Shown here in pieces: positions 12,371-23,696 of a stretch of 64,000 nucleotides of DNA (the stretch's first letter is position 1; each line of letters opens with the position of its first letter). Location of the stretch: contig JAECYW010000008.1 in assembly GCA_023014335.1 (NCBI GenBank), positions 3,162,001 to 3,226,000 of the forward strand, given 5' to 3'. Under the pieces are notes generated by a model that saw only the letters and a program-made list of their open reading frames with translations, ran no database searches and was not told the origin of the DNA. This DNA is from Galerina marginata. Its lineage: Eukaryota; Basidiomycota; Agaricomycetes; Agaricales; Galerinaceae. The position numbers and the translations under genes are program-made.

Positions 12371-12739
12371 TCAAGGCTCAGGAATAGCCGCCTGGTACCG
12401 CGATAGGACAGGTAAATGAAGATTAATGTACTCGAGACAGACTTGAATTACGAAGACTATCACTCGAGAAAGGGGGCCAGTGAAACATTCGCGTTGGGTT
12501 TGCAAAGAGGCATTTCTGGAAATGCCTCCTTGGAAGGCCACCATGAAAGTTCCCACGGACCCTACAACGTCATTCTGTTTCATCCTCTCCTCCACTGGCA
12601 AGTCGCTCTCGAGGGCAAATATAGAAGGGAAACACACACCAGGAGATCGCAAAGAATGAGCCTTGAGATGTTGGTGTTTAAAGTACGAGTTTCCTGCTTC
12701 TCGCAGGTCAAATATGTACAGCCTCAAAATTGAAAACAC
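12371..12739 (-). pseudogene. Shared minus-strand reading frame of unknown function, copy A
   Basis: A 122-codon frame that corresponds in frame to 22534-23004 in copy B. Both contain Phe-Asp-Leu-Arg-Glu-Ala-Gly-Asn-Ser and a Val-Gly-Thr-Phe-x-Val-Ala-Phe-Gln-Gly-Gly-Ile segment. The two frames differ at their upstream ends and both overlap a DNA hairpin (12504-12530 here). This may be one exon of a former gene, or the frame may be carried passively by similar DNA. No family recognised. Confidence 0.3.
12504..12530. repeat. Short hairpin (inverted repeat), copy A version
   Basis: GAGGCATTT-CTGG-AAATGCCTC is a 9-bp-arm palindrome with a 4-base loop. Copy B has a longer, perfect version at 22651-22680. 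Confidence 0.6.
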
Positions 12740-13770
12740 AGCCTGAGCCTCCGAATAATTGTGTCGTTGTATTTGGCAGCGACATCGTGGGCATCATATT
12801 TGATCGTCAACACGTCCAGGACGGATCTGTCAGCATTGTTTGGGATCGTCAACCAGCAAAACCCCTTCTCCCCGGCCCTCCATGATCTGTGCAGAGACGA
12901 ATCTCTTGACTGTGTGGAGAGAATACCAATATGTGCCGAATCTTAGCTCCTTACCGTTTGGCACGACAATCGAGACCGATATGGCCGCCAAACCACTACG
13001 CTCGCCGTGGATGCCATCTCCTCACCGTCCTCTAGTTCCTTGTCATGTATAAAGCGCTTACCTTTCTGTGCTTACAGCCCAACATTGGATACACTTAGTG
13101 TCGCATGCCATCGCTTGGCAGTGTTTGGATCAGACACTGCCTCTCCCAATATTCGACGTCTTCACTCACGCTGCTCTCCACCTGCACCATCTGACGAGCC
13201 GTCCGTGTTCTTTTCTGACATACACGAGGGGATCTCCAGGCTCCGCTTCTCCGCTATCTCAACTTCAGATGCCGACCCATTCGCCTCTATGGGAGCAGGT
13301 AGGCGCAGGCACAGTGGGACGGCAAGGAAGGCCCGCAGCGCAAGCGTCTCGGTAGCGTCCTCCTCTGCTCGTCCCTTCCTTCGCCATCGAACCAGCCTCG
13401 ATAGCCATGCAGTCAATGCCGAGATCTAGGCCACCATCGTGCGCTACCACGCAGTGTGGCAGCAGTACGGTGGGCGCGATGGAGTCGATAAGAGTAGACG
13501 GAGGATCGAAAAAGACTTTGCCAGCGCGAGAACATCAGTTTCCTTGACCATTTGTACGTTTTCCCCCCCCTGCTTTCATTGCACTGTACTTACTCTTGCT
13601 TCATCAGCATGGACATCCCCGTCGACCTCTCTCGCGTACTCTTTTTTTTGCTCCCCCAATGCCATCGACACCATCCCACGCCGCTCCTCGACCGCATAGG
13701 GGTGCTCGAGGTCTAACGCTGCGTGCCCAAGGAGGGGTAGCTCAGCACGCAGTCGAACGAGGCCAGCGGG
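12740..13770. other. Right end of copy A and flanking spacer
   Basis: Contains overlapping ORFs on both strands (13007-13429 plus, 13162-13416 minus) that are not kept in copy B. Similarity to copy B ends near 13350 in a GTGGGACGGCAAGGAAGG stretch also found at 23240. No gene supported. Confidence 0.4.
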
Positions 13771-14661
13771 CTAATAGTCAATTTTAAGGTCAAACCGGTG
13801 GCGATCGATGTGCTGATAAACTGCTATTCGAGGGTCTACAGGTTTTTTTATCAGACATATATTGAATCTGTGCGTTTTCCATTCTTCTTCTCCTTTTACG
13901 GCTGTGTTGACATGCTTCACGGGTTCGTGTAAAGTCATTTTCATGCTGTCGTCAATGCCATCCACGTCAGATAAAGCGTTCACGACGGCGGCCCCCACGC
14001 TCATGCCCATGGTTAGCGACATGGAGCCCATCCTAATTCATAACTGCCTATTGAACTTCTCTCGCTGCTCGCACCGAACCTTCCGCAGGCCCTATACCCC
14101 TTCTTCCCCAATTCCGACGCAGAACGAACGTACACAAACACGAACACGAACACGCTCCGTACCGTCTGTGACGCCTCCGAAATAACCATTTCGTTCGCAC
14201 CGTGAAGAGCGGGGTTTCCACTCCCATTCCCACTCCCATTCCCAACCCCTAGCTTGTCAATTTGGAAGCCACCTTCAACTCCTATCCCGAAGTCGAAATC
14301 GAGTCGCAGATCACGAAGACGAGGCTATTTCTGGACTCCCGTAGATCGGGTTTGGGTTGTGAAGTAGGGGAACATGTGCGGTTGATATCGACTGAGAGGA
14401 TGGGTACGAAGTGGAAACCCCTACGCCTGCTGGAGGAGACTCAGCGGGATCGTCGTCAGAGAAGTTCAGGACGACGTTTTTTTGGGCGATTTTCCAGGCT
14501 GGGCTACGAGTGCGACTAGCGGGAGCCCTACGCATCTCGCGGCTCTGGTCGGGATCAAAACCAACACCAGCAATCGCTAGCTTTGATTCCAAACTTGTTA
14601 TCTGCCACCATCGCGAACACACCCCGCCAACGTCCCTCTCTCGCATCCCCACTTCCGTCAA
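13771..14661 (-). pseudogene. Possible decayed minus-strand gene between the duplicated blocks
   Basis: Three minus-strand frames with protein-like composition follow one another. 14311-14661 is Ser/Pro-rich with an Asp-Asp-Asp-Pro-Ala-Glu-Ser segment. A second frame around 14040-14300 has Gly-Asn-Gly-Ser repeats made by a 12-bp tandem repeat at 14217-14249. The third is 13771-14031. They change frame without convincing splice sites. I infer a frameshifted relic, or a gene with introns I could not place. No family recognised and no counterpart in copy B. Confidence 0.25.
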
Positions 14662-15159
14662 CGCCGCTGGTGCCTTCTATACCGCTCACGGTGCCGTGCC
14701 TAGTTCTTCAACTTTAGCTACATCTTCCGGGCTTTCTTCACACCACGCTCGGTACACGTAGGGCTCGATATCCCCTCTGCCCGTCTCCCCCTCATCTGGA
14801 TACTCACAAGTACGATGCCTGGAGTCTGGACCTTGGCTGGCGCTTTTTAAACGTGAAGAAATCGGAATTTAAACGTACCAAGTTATCTTTTGTATGAATG
14901 TTGAAGGTAGTTTTCTTCAAGTTTTGCGTACGTTTCTTTTTTGTTTTCCCCGTCTGAACCTAAGTAATAAAATATGTAAAGCCCTCCGAAAACTCACCCG
15001 AAATAAATTGAAGAAAGGACCTTCCGGTGGACCTAAGCGTCGCCGAATCAATCGGGGCTGTGCCTCCTTCCCGTAAGGATATTTTCGCTCCACGTACAAC
15101 CACTGTTGTAGTTGCCTACACCATGTCAATGCCACTGGATCTATGGCGTCAGCGATTGC
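14662..15159. other. Spacer between gene relic and copy B
   Basis: Short ORFs only. No repeat or RNA gene seen. Confidence 0.4.
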
Positions 15160-15190
15160 TTATAATCCGATTGTAGTTGCTTCCCTGGTT

Positions 15191-15463
15191 ATGACAGATT
15201 CTAAAATATCCAAATCGATTATTCCAGGAAACGTGATACTAGCATCGAAAATAAACGGACCGTAATGCGGTGTATAGATAAACAGGAACCTTCTGCGTAA
15301 AGAATCGAACCAGATTCAGATGAGCGAGTAAAGCCGGGCATTAGAGAAATGAGCAGCAAGAAATTTAAAGGAGAAGAAACGATTAAACTTGAATCGATTG
15401 GACATCGAACTGGGAGAGCCTGAGGATAGAGCTTGGGCACAATGTGAATTCGGATGGGCGTAA
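15191..15463 (+). pseudogene. Relic of a small coiled-coil protein gene (copy B)
   Basis: Counterpart of 2465-2755. The ATG and the first ~25 codons are clearly shared, including the Lys-Ser-Ile-Ile-Pro-Gly-Asn-Val segment and the same in-frame TAA. An additional TAG and indels then shift the frame before the charged helix. The shared first stop suggests that the gene was already dead, or spliced differently, before the block duplicated. Confidence 0.4.
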
Positions 15464-16067
15464 GAGGGTCTGAAATCGCGACACAGTACTTGTTCTGCTC
15501 CGGAACGGCGGATGGAGTCCTCCCTACAAACAGTAGAAAGCTAACTTGAAGTTATCGGTCGTTACAACTTGAAGCAGAAACTAAGAGCAAAAGAGCGTTC
15601 TTTGTCAGGACAAAATTATTATAAGTCTTGGTAACGAAACTATTCACCTCGTCTTCCACGCCTAGGTCACCGCATGAGCTTCGTGGGGAAATTTGAAAAC
15701 TCGGATAGGAAGGTGGGGTAAGCCAAACTTAAAGAACCTAGACCCAATACTTAAGGCGATGGTCGATAGTGATCATCGATAACGTGTACCACACGCAACG
15801 CCGAAATTCGCCTTCGAAATGCCAAAATTGAGGAGGAAACAGCTGGCGCTGTACGAACCACCAAGGCCGACTATTATGAAGAAGATTGTCCTGAAAAGTG
15901 GATCGTGAGAGCGTTGACAATATCAGGACAGTTGAAGGCGAACAGGATAGCTGAAACTTAAAGGTTAGAAGGAGTGGCTAGGCACGTTGACTTTGACGTA
16001 TGACCCACAAAGATCGATGACAGCGAGAGAACCGTCTGGTTGAAAGGAGGGCGAGAAATACATTCCG

Positions 16068-16830
16068 CTAAGCCCACCACTTCTCCTTCTCCTCCTTCTC
16101 CTCCTCGCTGGCGAACGTAAGATCAATCCCGGTATCTACGCACATCAGCTGACACGTCAACCAACAGTATTGGAAATACCTACTGATTTCCGCAAACAGC
16201 TCTTCTTGCCTCCGAGGACTGTGAACCCGATGTTCAATCGCATCGCGGGCTAAGGGCGAGTAAGAAGTGGTGGCACGCATAGATGAGGTGGACTTCTCGG
16301 GCGCTGAAACTCGCAATCTGCGGCCTAGCTCCAGCTCCAGCTTCAATGTCCCCGTCCCCATCCCGAACTGGATATCCGTCGTGATGAGCCTTCTCTCCCC
16401 CCGCCTCCACCGTCCTCCCTTCCCTCCTCAACTTCTTCCACTTCTTTGTGTATTCTATTGCTCCAGGAGTAGAAGCAGCAGAAGTACACCCGCAGCTAGA
16501 CCACCTTCGACCCGCTGCTGGCGGCAGAAGCTGCGTTCCTACCACACTTCAATGGGAATGGAAACACGCTCTGTGGGGGAACAAACGAGTGGGTGCTAAA
16601 CTCGGGTATGTGCCCATCCATGCGGATGTAGACTTGAATCTCGGAGGCGTCGTGAGCGGTGCAGAGCGTGTACGTGTACGTTCGTTCTAGCAGGAGGCTG
16701 GGTCTGCGGCGTGGTTTGCATTTTGGTTCCTGTTCTTGGGAGATGAAGGGGTATAGGACTCGCAGAGCTTCGGGGCAGTGGAGCAAGAGACGGTCATGAA
16801 TAAGGATGGACATTATGGCGCTGTTGATTA
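16068..16830 (-). pseudogene. Relic of an unknown multi-exon gene, copy B
   Basis: On the minus strand, one frame (~16496-16830) runs through the Leu-Glu-Arg-Thr-Tyr-Thr-Tyr-Thr-Leu motif shared with copy A and then Asp-Ala-Ser-Glu-Ile-Gln-Val-Tyr-Ile. It is followed by 16234-16545 and 16068-16361 in other frames, both with plausible protein composition and ending in a Lys/Glu-rich tail. A GTGGTC...CAATAG intron near 16440-16500 could connect the first two, but I could not build a complete model. Copy A lacks most of it (deleted after 2822). Function unknown. Confidence 0.3.
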
Positions 16831-17869
16831 TGAGGTAAACACCTTTCAGAAGAGACGCATGCTCGATAATGGTGGACAAAACGAAGAAGTCGAAGAACGA
16901 AAGAGCGGAGTCGACGACTGGAGTGCGTTTGTAAACAGGCGGCGCGGTGCAATAGACGAGCAAGAGTGGCAGTTACAGGATTGGCAAGTACGAGCACTCA
17001 TCCAAAAGAAAAAGGTGGTCCTCACTCGGCAAACCGGCACGAGCCTGAGACCCAAAAGATTGATGAAAGATCTAGATCATAGTAGATGTGATATTTTGCT
17101 GGTCGAATGGTACTCGAGTATAGCGCGCTTCACTGAGAGCAGGTTCTGGTTCTAATTTTCATGCAAGGTGCAGCGAGACGTGGCGAAGAGAGGAGAACAA
17201 AAGGAGTGTGATGGACCTTGTCCGTTCGCTGTCATGCGTGGCGATGAGCGGGGACTGAGCAAAAATAGAAATAAACCACGCGGCGACCCCATCATGATGA
17301 CTATGTCGCGTGCTTAGCCTCGAAACCACCCACACCAACAATCGATGACCACGGAAGCTGCTGATTCGCTCAATCTTTTTCGACCACACCAGGGAAATCC
17401 AGGTGATTACATCAAGAAATCCTCCTCAAAATATTGAATATAATAAAATCACGGCGAGCATTCAACCTAGCTCCCGAGTCACACAGCGTATTGTAAGTCC
17501 AGCAAATTGCAACAAGTCAATTTGTGACACTAAGCTCCCAATTTTTGCGGTGTGAGCTGGGGATCTGTGATGGCGTTTTTAATCATTTTAATATCCTTGG
17601 AGCTTGATCCCAGTTGATATTCTATAGTAAAGTTAGTCTCACTTTCACGTGACTCTAAGCGCCTTCTTCGAGCAGCGCCTGGGCGCTTAATGTTTTTCAG
17701 AGTTAGCTTTCTTCTCGGATACAATTTAAAAGTAAATATCAACTTTTATGTCTGAGATTACAAGACACCAACTAACCCGAGCTGCTACTTTGGGAGAACA
17801 TTATTCTATCAGAACCATTACTACCTGCGTCAGAGGGAATCCTACTGTGGGTTTCGTCTATCCTTCATT

Positions 17870-20800
17870 CTAGTCTTGATGATTGCATTGAAGGTTGAGT
17901 TTGGCGACTAAGGCGATCCATGAAGGACGGTCCCTTTCACGATCCAGTTTGAGCTGGACACAACGTGCGAGGCTGGGAAATGCTATGCCTAGACGCTCCT
18001 GTATGTCGGTGAGCTTGCTTCTGGCCTTGATTCCTTCATTGTGTCGTCCGGCGGCACAATGAAGGAAGCCTTGCGAAAGTAGGATCCATGCAAATTTTGG
18101 ATACAGATCGTTGCGTGCCTGTGCACGTTGTTCATAGTAAGCGCCAGCCTCAGTTATTAGGTCCAGCGCCCGAGGAAGATCATTATTGTAGGCGACACGC
18201 AAGGAAAGGTTATGGATGGTATCCATATGCGTTGATCGGATATCTCTCCGGGGCAATATCAGATTTGTTGATTTCACTTTCATGATTTCGTCTAGGCCTT
18301 CTTGGGCAAGACACATTGCCTCGACCTCGTTTCCGATATCTGCGCGAACCTCAGACATAGATACAAGGCACTGTGTGAGATCGACAAGATGAGTCAATCG
18401 GTGGATTAGCTTTTTCTCTGTAATACCACTGGTACGAGATAAGTCGATAGCTTCCTGTAAGGCGTTAATTGCCGCTTCCGTCTTTCTGTTGAATTGCTGT
18501 ACCATAGAAGCGACTTGCAGACACCAAACGAGAGTAGAGCTATCTTCAGATTTGGTCTCACGAATGACTGAAAGGGCATCCTGACTGGCGGTCAAGGCTT
18601 CAGAATACCGTCCAACATCAAAAAGAGATGTAGCACGACAAGCGATTGTCCATGCTAGGCAGTCGACAATGTCAGGGTGTGAAGAGAATTTCTTCCCAAT
18701 ATTGATTGCTTCTTCAAAAACGCCCAGAGCTCTCTCTGTATATCCCTGGGCGAGATGCACAACGCCCATTTGCTGAAGACATTGCATATGTAGTTCCACA
18801 GCAGAGGGTGTGTCTTCTGGAACATCCACATACCAGTCCAGTGCTCTTTGAATAGTGACATTGGCTTCTGTGAGTCGATCGAACCTGTTCAAATTGCAAG
18901 AATGAATGTAGGTGGCATAAATGAGGGTCCGTTCTCTCTCCTCCGGGAATGTTTTGATCAACTCGTTTGAATAATGAATCAAACTTTGTCCCCGTTCGAT
19001 GGACTTTGTCTCATTTCCTGAAAATTGGGAAATTCGTATGTGCATGCGTATAAACGCGACGTATTTCGAAAGTATGCTGTGTTTGTCTTGAATAATGGAT
19101 TGGTAGAGGTCGCATGCTCCATAACCTTCGTCAAATGCTCGCTTGTATTCATTGGCGTAGAAGAGGATACAGGAAAGCAAACAGAGGCCATTAGCCAGAT
19201 ATGCCTTGTACTTGCTAGGGTCCTGGAAGGCCAACATACGGTATTGCGTGACACATATTTCAGCTTCGCGAATGGCTTCTGGATACTTTCCGGCAAGCTG
19301 GAGATCACATGCGAGGGAGTAATGAGCATAGGCCTCAAGCTGAGAGGGGGATTTATGAATAGCTTGAATAATGTTGATTAACTCCCTGCGGGAAACAGCT
19401 GCCTCATTATGACGTTTCAAGAAGTGAAGGGCATCTGAAACATTATCCAGGGCACTTGCATATCGGAGCCTATTTTTGTCTCCTTCCTGGACCAAATACA
19501 TCACTTCTTTCCATACCAGGAGAGCATCGTCATATCGCTCCATTTCTTCCAAAAGATCAGCATTTTGCCAAAGTACATCGCACAGTTCCATGCCATATTT
19601 TTGCATATCCTTTTTGAAATATTTCCTAAAAATGGCGATCGATTCTTGGGACATTGGAAGCGCGTCAGTAGGTGGCAGGAAAACACGAAAATCTGTATGC
19701 AAAATTCGGTAGAGTGCACGTGCCCGGGCCAAATTCAGATCAGCAGCGTGGCAAGGAAGAAGAAAATCCAAGATTTCTAGGGCTCTCTGTTGTGCCCGGA
19801 AAGCCTCTTCAAATCGCCCGAATTCTTGAAGAGTGGTTGAGAGCTGTTGCAGAGCTGCGAAATAATGATATACTGCCAAACTGGACGAAAGCTGATGCAG
19901 GGCTTGAGCAGGCCGGTGCACCGCAGAACTAGAAGAATTATCTAAAATCTCCGCCGATTTTCTGCCTATCTGCAATGTGCCATTAGTGAGATTGCTGCTA
20001 GCAATGACATTGTCAAAAAAACGGACGGCCTCTTCTGCTTCTTGTAGAGATTTGAGGGAGTTTCTTTCCAATGAAGCAGATATGATCAATGCACCAGGCA
20101 ATATGAACCTAATATCCAAAGACGCTGACGGTGTTTGCAGAGACCGTCCAATAGCAATGGATTCAACAATCGAAGAAAGAGCGCGATTTACATCATTGTC
20201 GGTTGCTCTGTGCGCAACGGCCAGGTGACAGAGAGATAGTGCGAGATAGGGCAAATATGTGGTTGGGTGATTGGTAACCAAGGTTCGAAAGAGCTTTACA
20301 GCCCATGCACCGATGAGAGCCGACTCATGATACATATTTATCTCGCGGAGGTTGCATGCGAGGACGATCAAAGCTCTTGCACCAATTTGGACCGAGAGGG
20401 AGTCAGAGTCCTCTTCTAAGATGGTCTGAATTTGCAAGGCTTGCGTAATAACCTCTCGCCGCAGAATAAATCGATCATCCTTGACGACCACAATTGGCTC
20501 AAAAGGAAGCAGGTAGTCTCCCATTGGTTCTTCAACGGGATATGACGCAGTTGAAGATAGCTTCTCCATAAGTGCGTTGATCGTGTTGATTTGAAGGCGA
20601 AGATAGGCGTTGGAAATAAAGTCAGGAGACATTTGAATTTCAGGAGGTAATTTCGACAGCGTCGCCGAGTTACTTCCAATGAAACCAATGACGCGTTCAT
20701 CGGAAACCGTACTCGAGATTTCATTCCGAATTATGTTGGAAGTTTGAGCCCTGGTATCGCTTGAGACGACCTGTCTTTTCTCGATTCTCATATTAGAAAA

Positions 20801-21388
20801 CATCTACAGCAGAGAGAAGGTCAGGAGGATCTGAATAAAACTAAAATCTTAAGGACGTACTATAAATTGAGTATAACACTGATTGACCCGATTCATGAGC
20901 TCCTTGATCTCCGATTCGACCTTGTTACGGTTCTTCCATGCGCCGACTGTAGCTTTGAGCTTGTCGATTTTCTTCATTGCAGTTACTGGCGCGATTCCAG
21001 AGCATTTGTTGTAGACAGATTCCATGTCCCTGGCATCATTTTGTCACCGAAAGTAACCTCATATTTTGTAACTTGTTTTACCTGATCAATTCAGACAAGG
21101 CGACTTTCAAGTCATTTGCGCTGCTCAGAATCTCCTCTTGTTCGTCACAGAATCGCTTAAGTTGATCCAAAGTCCGGCGGACCTGGGTCGCCAACATTTC
21201 AGCATTGCGAATATTCTTGGCAGGCTGGCGCGTAGAGGGTTGGTCCGTTTAGATAAAATCACGATTGATTTGAACTTAGAAGAGCAGACCTTGGAGAAAG
21301 ACCGTTCGAGCTTCTGCACTAGTTCAGCGAGGTCCTTCACGGCCGTAGTCAGCGTGATTGTAGCCAGAGCGATGGAGAAAGGATCCAT
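17870..21388 (-). CDS. HeLo-like/STAND-type N-terminal domain plus TPR protein, copy B (4 exons)
   Basis: Exons 21290-21388, 21082-21224, 20861-21029 and 17870-20803 (99+143+169+2934 nt) give 1,114 residues. The first three exons have exactly the same lengths and phases as in copy A. The protein aligns with copy A along its whole length, and the length difference is a whole number of codons. The N-terminal ~137 residues are the predicted helical HeLo-like domain, and the rest is TPR-like helical repeats. As in A, no nucleotide-binding motif is seen. The surrounding duplicated DNA has decayed while this frame stayed open over nearly 3 kb, which points to selection on the protein. Promoter region lies above 21388. 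A role in recognition or signalling is inferred only. Confidence 0.8.
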
Positions 21389-22533
21389 TGGTTCAAGGTT
21401 AAGGAAGAGGACGTCGGCGCTTGATTTTCCGAGTACAGCACGCAAGCCCTATTAGCACAGCCCTTGCGATTATCATAACCTCCGACCTTTCCGTGTTTAT
21501 GGTTAATTTGGTCGTATCTGTACTTGGATCTTAACGCATTGCCTTTCGATGCCGAGATGGCGATCACAGATCCTTCCCACCAGTTATTATAAAGGGGCTG
21601 AACAAAAGCGGGGGAGATTGTATTACCATTTACACATGTATACGTGGTATTGGGTAACTCGGGAGATACATAACAGCCGGATAAAAACACTTCGAGAAAT
21701 AAATTATGTAGTACTGCTTGCATGACATGGAAAATAACGCACGCGCTGTGGGAAGGAAGAGGCGGCGGCAGTGGGGATTTGAGGAGTTCGTCTGGAAAAA
21801 TCAAGGAAGTAATTCGATGGACAGAAACTATCAGAAACGGTGGTGAAAAAACGACGAAAAAGGGGTCAATAATGATGCACACGATTGGAGATTGATATTC
21901 GCACCAGAGGATGAGAGTACAATTGGGCAACGGAAAGAACGAGAACTATTGACCAAAACCGATCGCGCTAGGGGACATAATTGGCGTGCTATTCCGGCAT
22001 GAGCCTTCGCTTTAGCTTTTCAAATCCTGGCGTATTTGGCTTGATAGAGGAATCGATTCGATAGCCCAACACACGATGAAACTAGTCATTAAAACGTCTC
22101 CTAAATTGAGCAAAATATGACGCAGAAATATGGAATCGAACGCACAAGAATCAAATCGACCTTCATCCCGTACTTGTTGAGGTACAACTGCTGGAAATTT
22201 CTGCCGAAAGCGGATGCACATTAACCTCAGATGCAATTAAACAGTAGCAAGGCGAAATATGGAGGGGGAGGAGGCAGAAGATCGTTCCGCCCAGCGATGG
22301 AGTGCCATAGTTGACAGATAGCCTCTGCTCTGACCGCGAAATGACGGACTAACCAGTGTAAGGTGGAGGTGAGGGCGAGGGTGAATCGCTCACCAAGTTC
22401 GTCGCATTATCGCAGTCGGTAACGAGTGTAATAGATGATACCGATCCACGAAGCATTGGATCTAGGATTATGTCTCTTATCAGCGAAGAAGAATTTGAAT
22501 TAAAGGAAACTCAGTGCTCACTTACCTCGAGGC
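21389..22533. other. Upstream region of TPR gene B, decayed sequence
   Basis: Matches 10554-12370 of copy A in patches, for example the GAGGAGTTCGTCTGGAAAAA stretch near 21780. A minus-strand ORF at 21349-21930 overlaps exon 1 of the TPR gene and is not conserved in A. No gene supported. Confidence 0.4.
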
Positions 22534-23004
22534 TCAGGAATAGCCGCCTGGTACAGCGATAGGACAAATAAATGAAGACTTGAGACCGACTTGAATAACA
22601 AATATCATCACTCGACAAAGCAGGCCAGTGAAACAATCGCGTTGGGTTTTCAAGGAGGCATTTCTGAAAATGCCTCCTTGGAAGGCCACCGTGAAAGTTC
22701 CCACGGGCCCCTCAACGTCATGTTTCATCCTCTCCTCCAAGTCTCTCGAGGGGCAAATATAGAGGGGAAACACACACCAGGAGATCGAAAATAACGAAGC
22801 CTTGAGATTTTGGTATTCCGAGCACGAGTTTCCTGCTTCTCGCAGGTCAAATACAGCCTCAGAACACAGCCTCCGAGTCCGAATAACTGTGTCGTTGTAC
22901 TCGAGTATTTGGCCATGGCAGCGACGTATGTGGGCAATCAAATTCGATTCATCGTCAAGATTGAACACACACGTCCAATAGGGTTCTGTCAGTGTCAGTG
23001 TCAT
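22534..23004 (-). pseudogene. Shared minus-strand reading frame of unknown function, copy B
   Basis: A 156-codon frame, longer than its copy-A counterpart (12371-12739), sharing the Phe-Asp-Leu-Arg-Glu-Ala-Gly-Asn-Ser and Val-Ala-Phe-Gln-Gly-Gly-Ile segments. It has no signal peptide or recognisable motif. Part of it overlies the hairpin at 22651-22680. It could be an exon of a real gene in copy B that has lost its N-terminal part in copy A. Confidence 0.3.
22651..22680. repeat. Perfect hairpin with 13-bp arms
   Basis: CAAGGAGGCATTT-CTGA-AAATGCCTCCTTG is a perfect inverted repeat. Its core GGAGGCA...TGCCTCC is also the core of the longer hairpin inside the hAT-like element at 55175-55238. 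Copy A keeps a weaker version at 12504-12530. Confidence 0.8.
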
Positions 23005-23270
23005 CTGGAATCGTTAGACTATCGTTGGCCAGCAAAACCTTTTCTCCACCTGCCCCATCTAACTAGCGGTTCGTGTTCTAGCGGTTCGCGTTCTTTCTCT
23101 TTTGACATTAAGTAACGAGGGCTCCGATCCTCCGCCATCCTTACTTCACCGTTAACTAGATGCAAATCATCCGCCTCTCTGGGTGCAGGCAGAGCGCGTA
23201 AGCGCTAGTCGATGTACATGTTGGGAAATGCTGCTGGGAGGCGCAGTGGGACGGCAAGGAAGGCTCAAAC

Positions 23271-23696
23271 ATGATCGCGTTGTAAATTTAGATAATTCCG
23301 AGTCATATTGAAGTCGGGGTCGGTGTAGAATTAAAGACTATGTAGGTCGAATTTATTTAGTAGTCGTTAATAATGTTGAAGAGGCGGCGTACACATATTC
23401 ATGCCTTTTTCCAGTTTATCTTTCCCTATACCAAGGTCACAGAGGATTGGGGGCCCAGTCAACGACTCAACGTTGAGTCAACGTCGAGGTGTGAGTTGAT
23501 GAACTTGATCGAGTGATCCGCGATTAGGTAACCAACTCAATACGTCACTCGATTCTGAGTCTGAAATCTTTTCCCCGTCCTCCATCGTCACCTCCTTTTC
23601 TTTTCCCGTCTTTCATCTTGCTGGCTTTACGCATTCTCTGACGACCACTTAACGACATCAATCACGACCACGACTGCGACGACTTAACGACCTTTT
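23271..23696. other. Promoter-side spacer of the 950-residue protein gene
   Basis: No ORF of note. It contains a 16-bp palindrome (23464-23479) and, just before the start codon, several CACGAC/ACGAC repeats that may lie in the 5' leader. Confidence 0.4.
23464..23479. promoter_or_regulatory. 16-bp perfect palindrome upstream of a start codon
   Basis: GACTCAACGTTGAGTC lies ~220 bp upstream of the ATG at 23697 and is flanked by further GTCAACG half-sites. It could be a dimeric transcription-factor site. Evidence is positional and structural only. Confidence 0.35.

Larger units (their letters stand above)
2431..13350. repeat. Segmental duplication, copy A
   Basis: Direct-orientation counterpart of 15160-23270. 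Anchors seen by eye: 2437 matches 15168 (CGATTGTAGTTGCTTCCCT in both), 3640-3960 matches 17190-17720, 6891-10560 matches 17733-21390, 11470-11700 matches 21745-21970, 12360-12720 matches 22530-22860, and 13290-13330 matches 23225-23265. Copy A carries an extra ~2.9 kb (3979-6890) that copy B lacks, and it lacks ~1.1 kb present in B (15523-16631). Only the HeLo-like/TPR gene is intact in both copies. Confidence 0.85.
15160..23270. repeat. Segmental duplication, copy B
   Basis: Direct counterpart of 2431-13350. It lacks the 2.9 kb block of copy A and has ~1.1 kb (15523-16631) missing from A. The offset between the copies is ~12.7 kb at the left end and 10.1-10.9 kb elsewhere because of these differences. 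Flanking relics have diverged and carry stops, whereas the TPR gene is intact. Confidence 0.85.
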
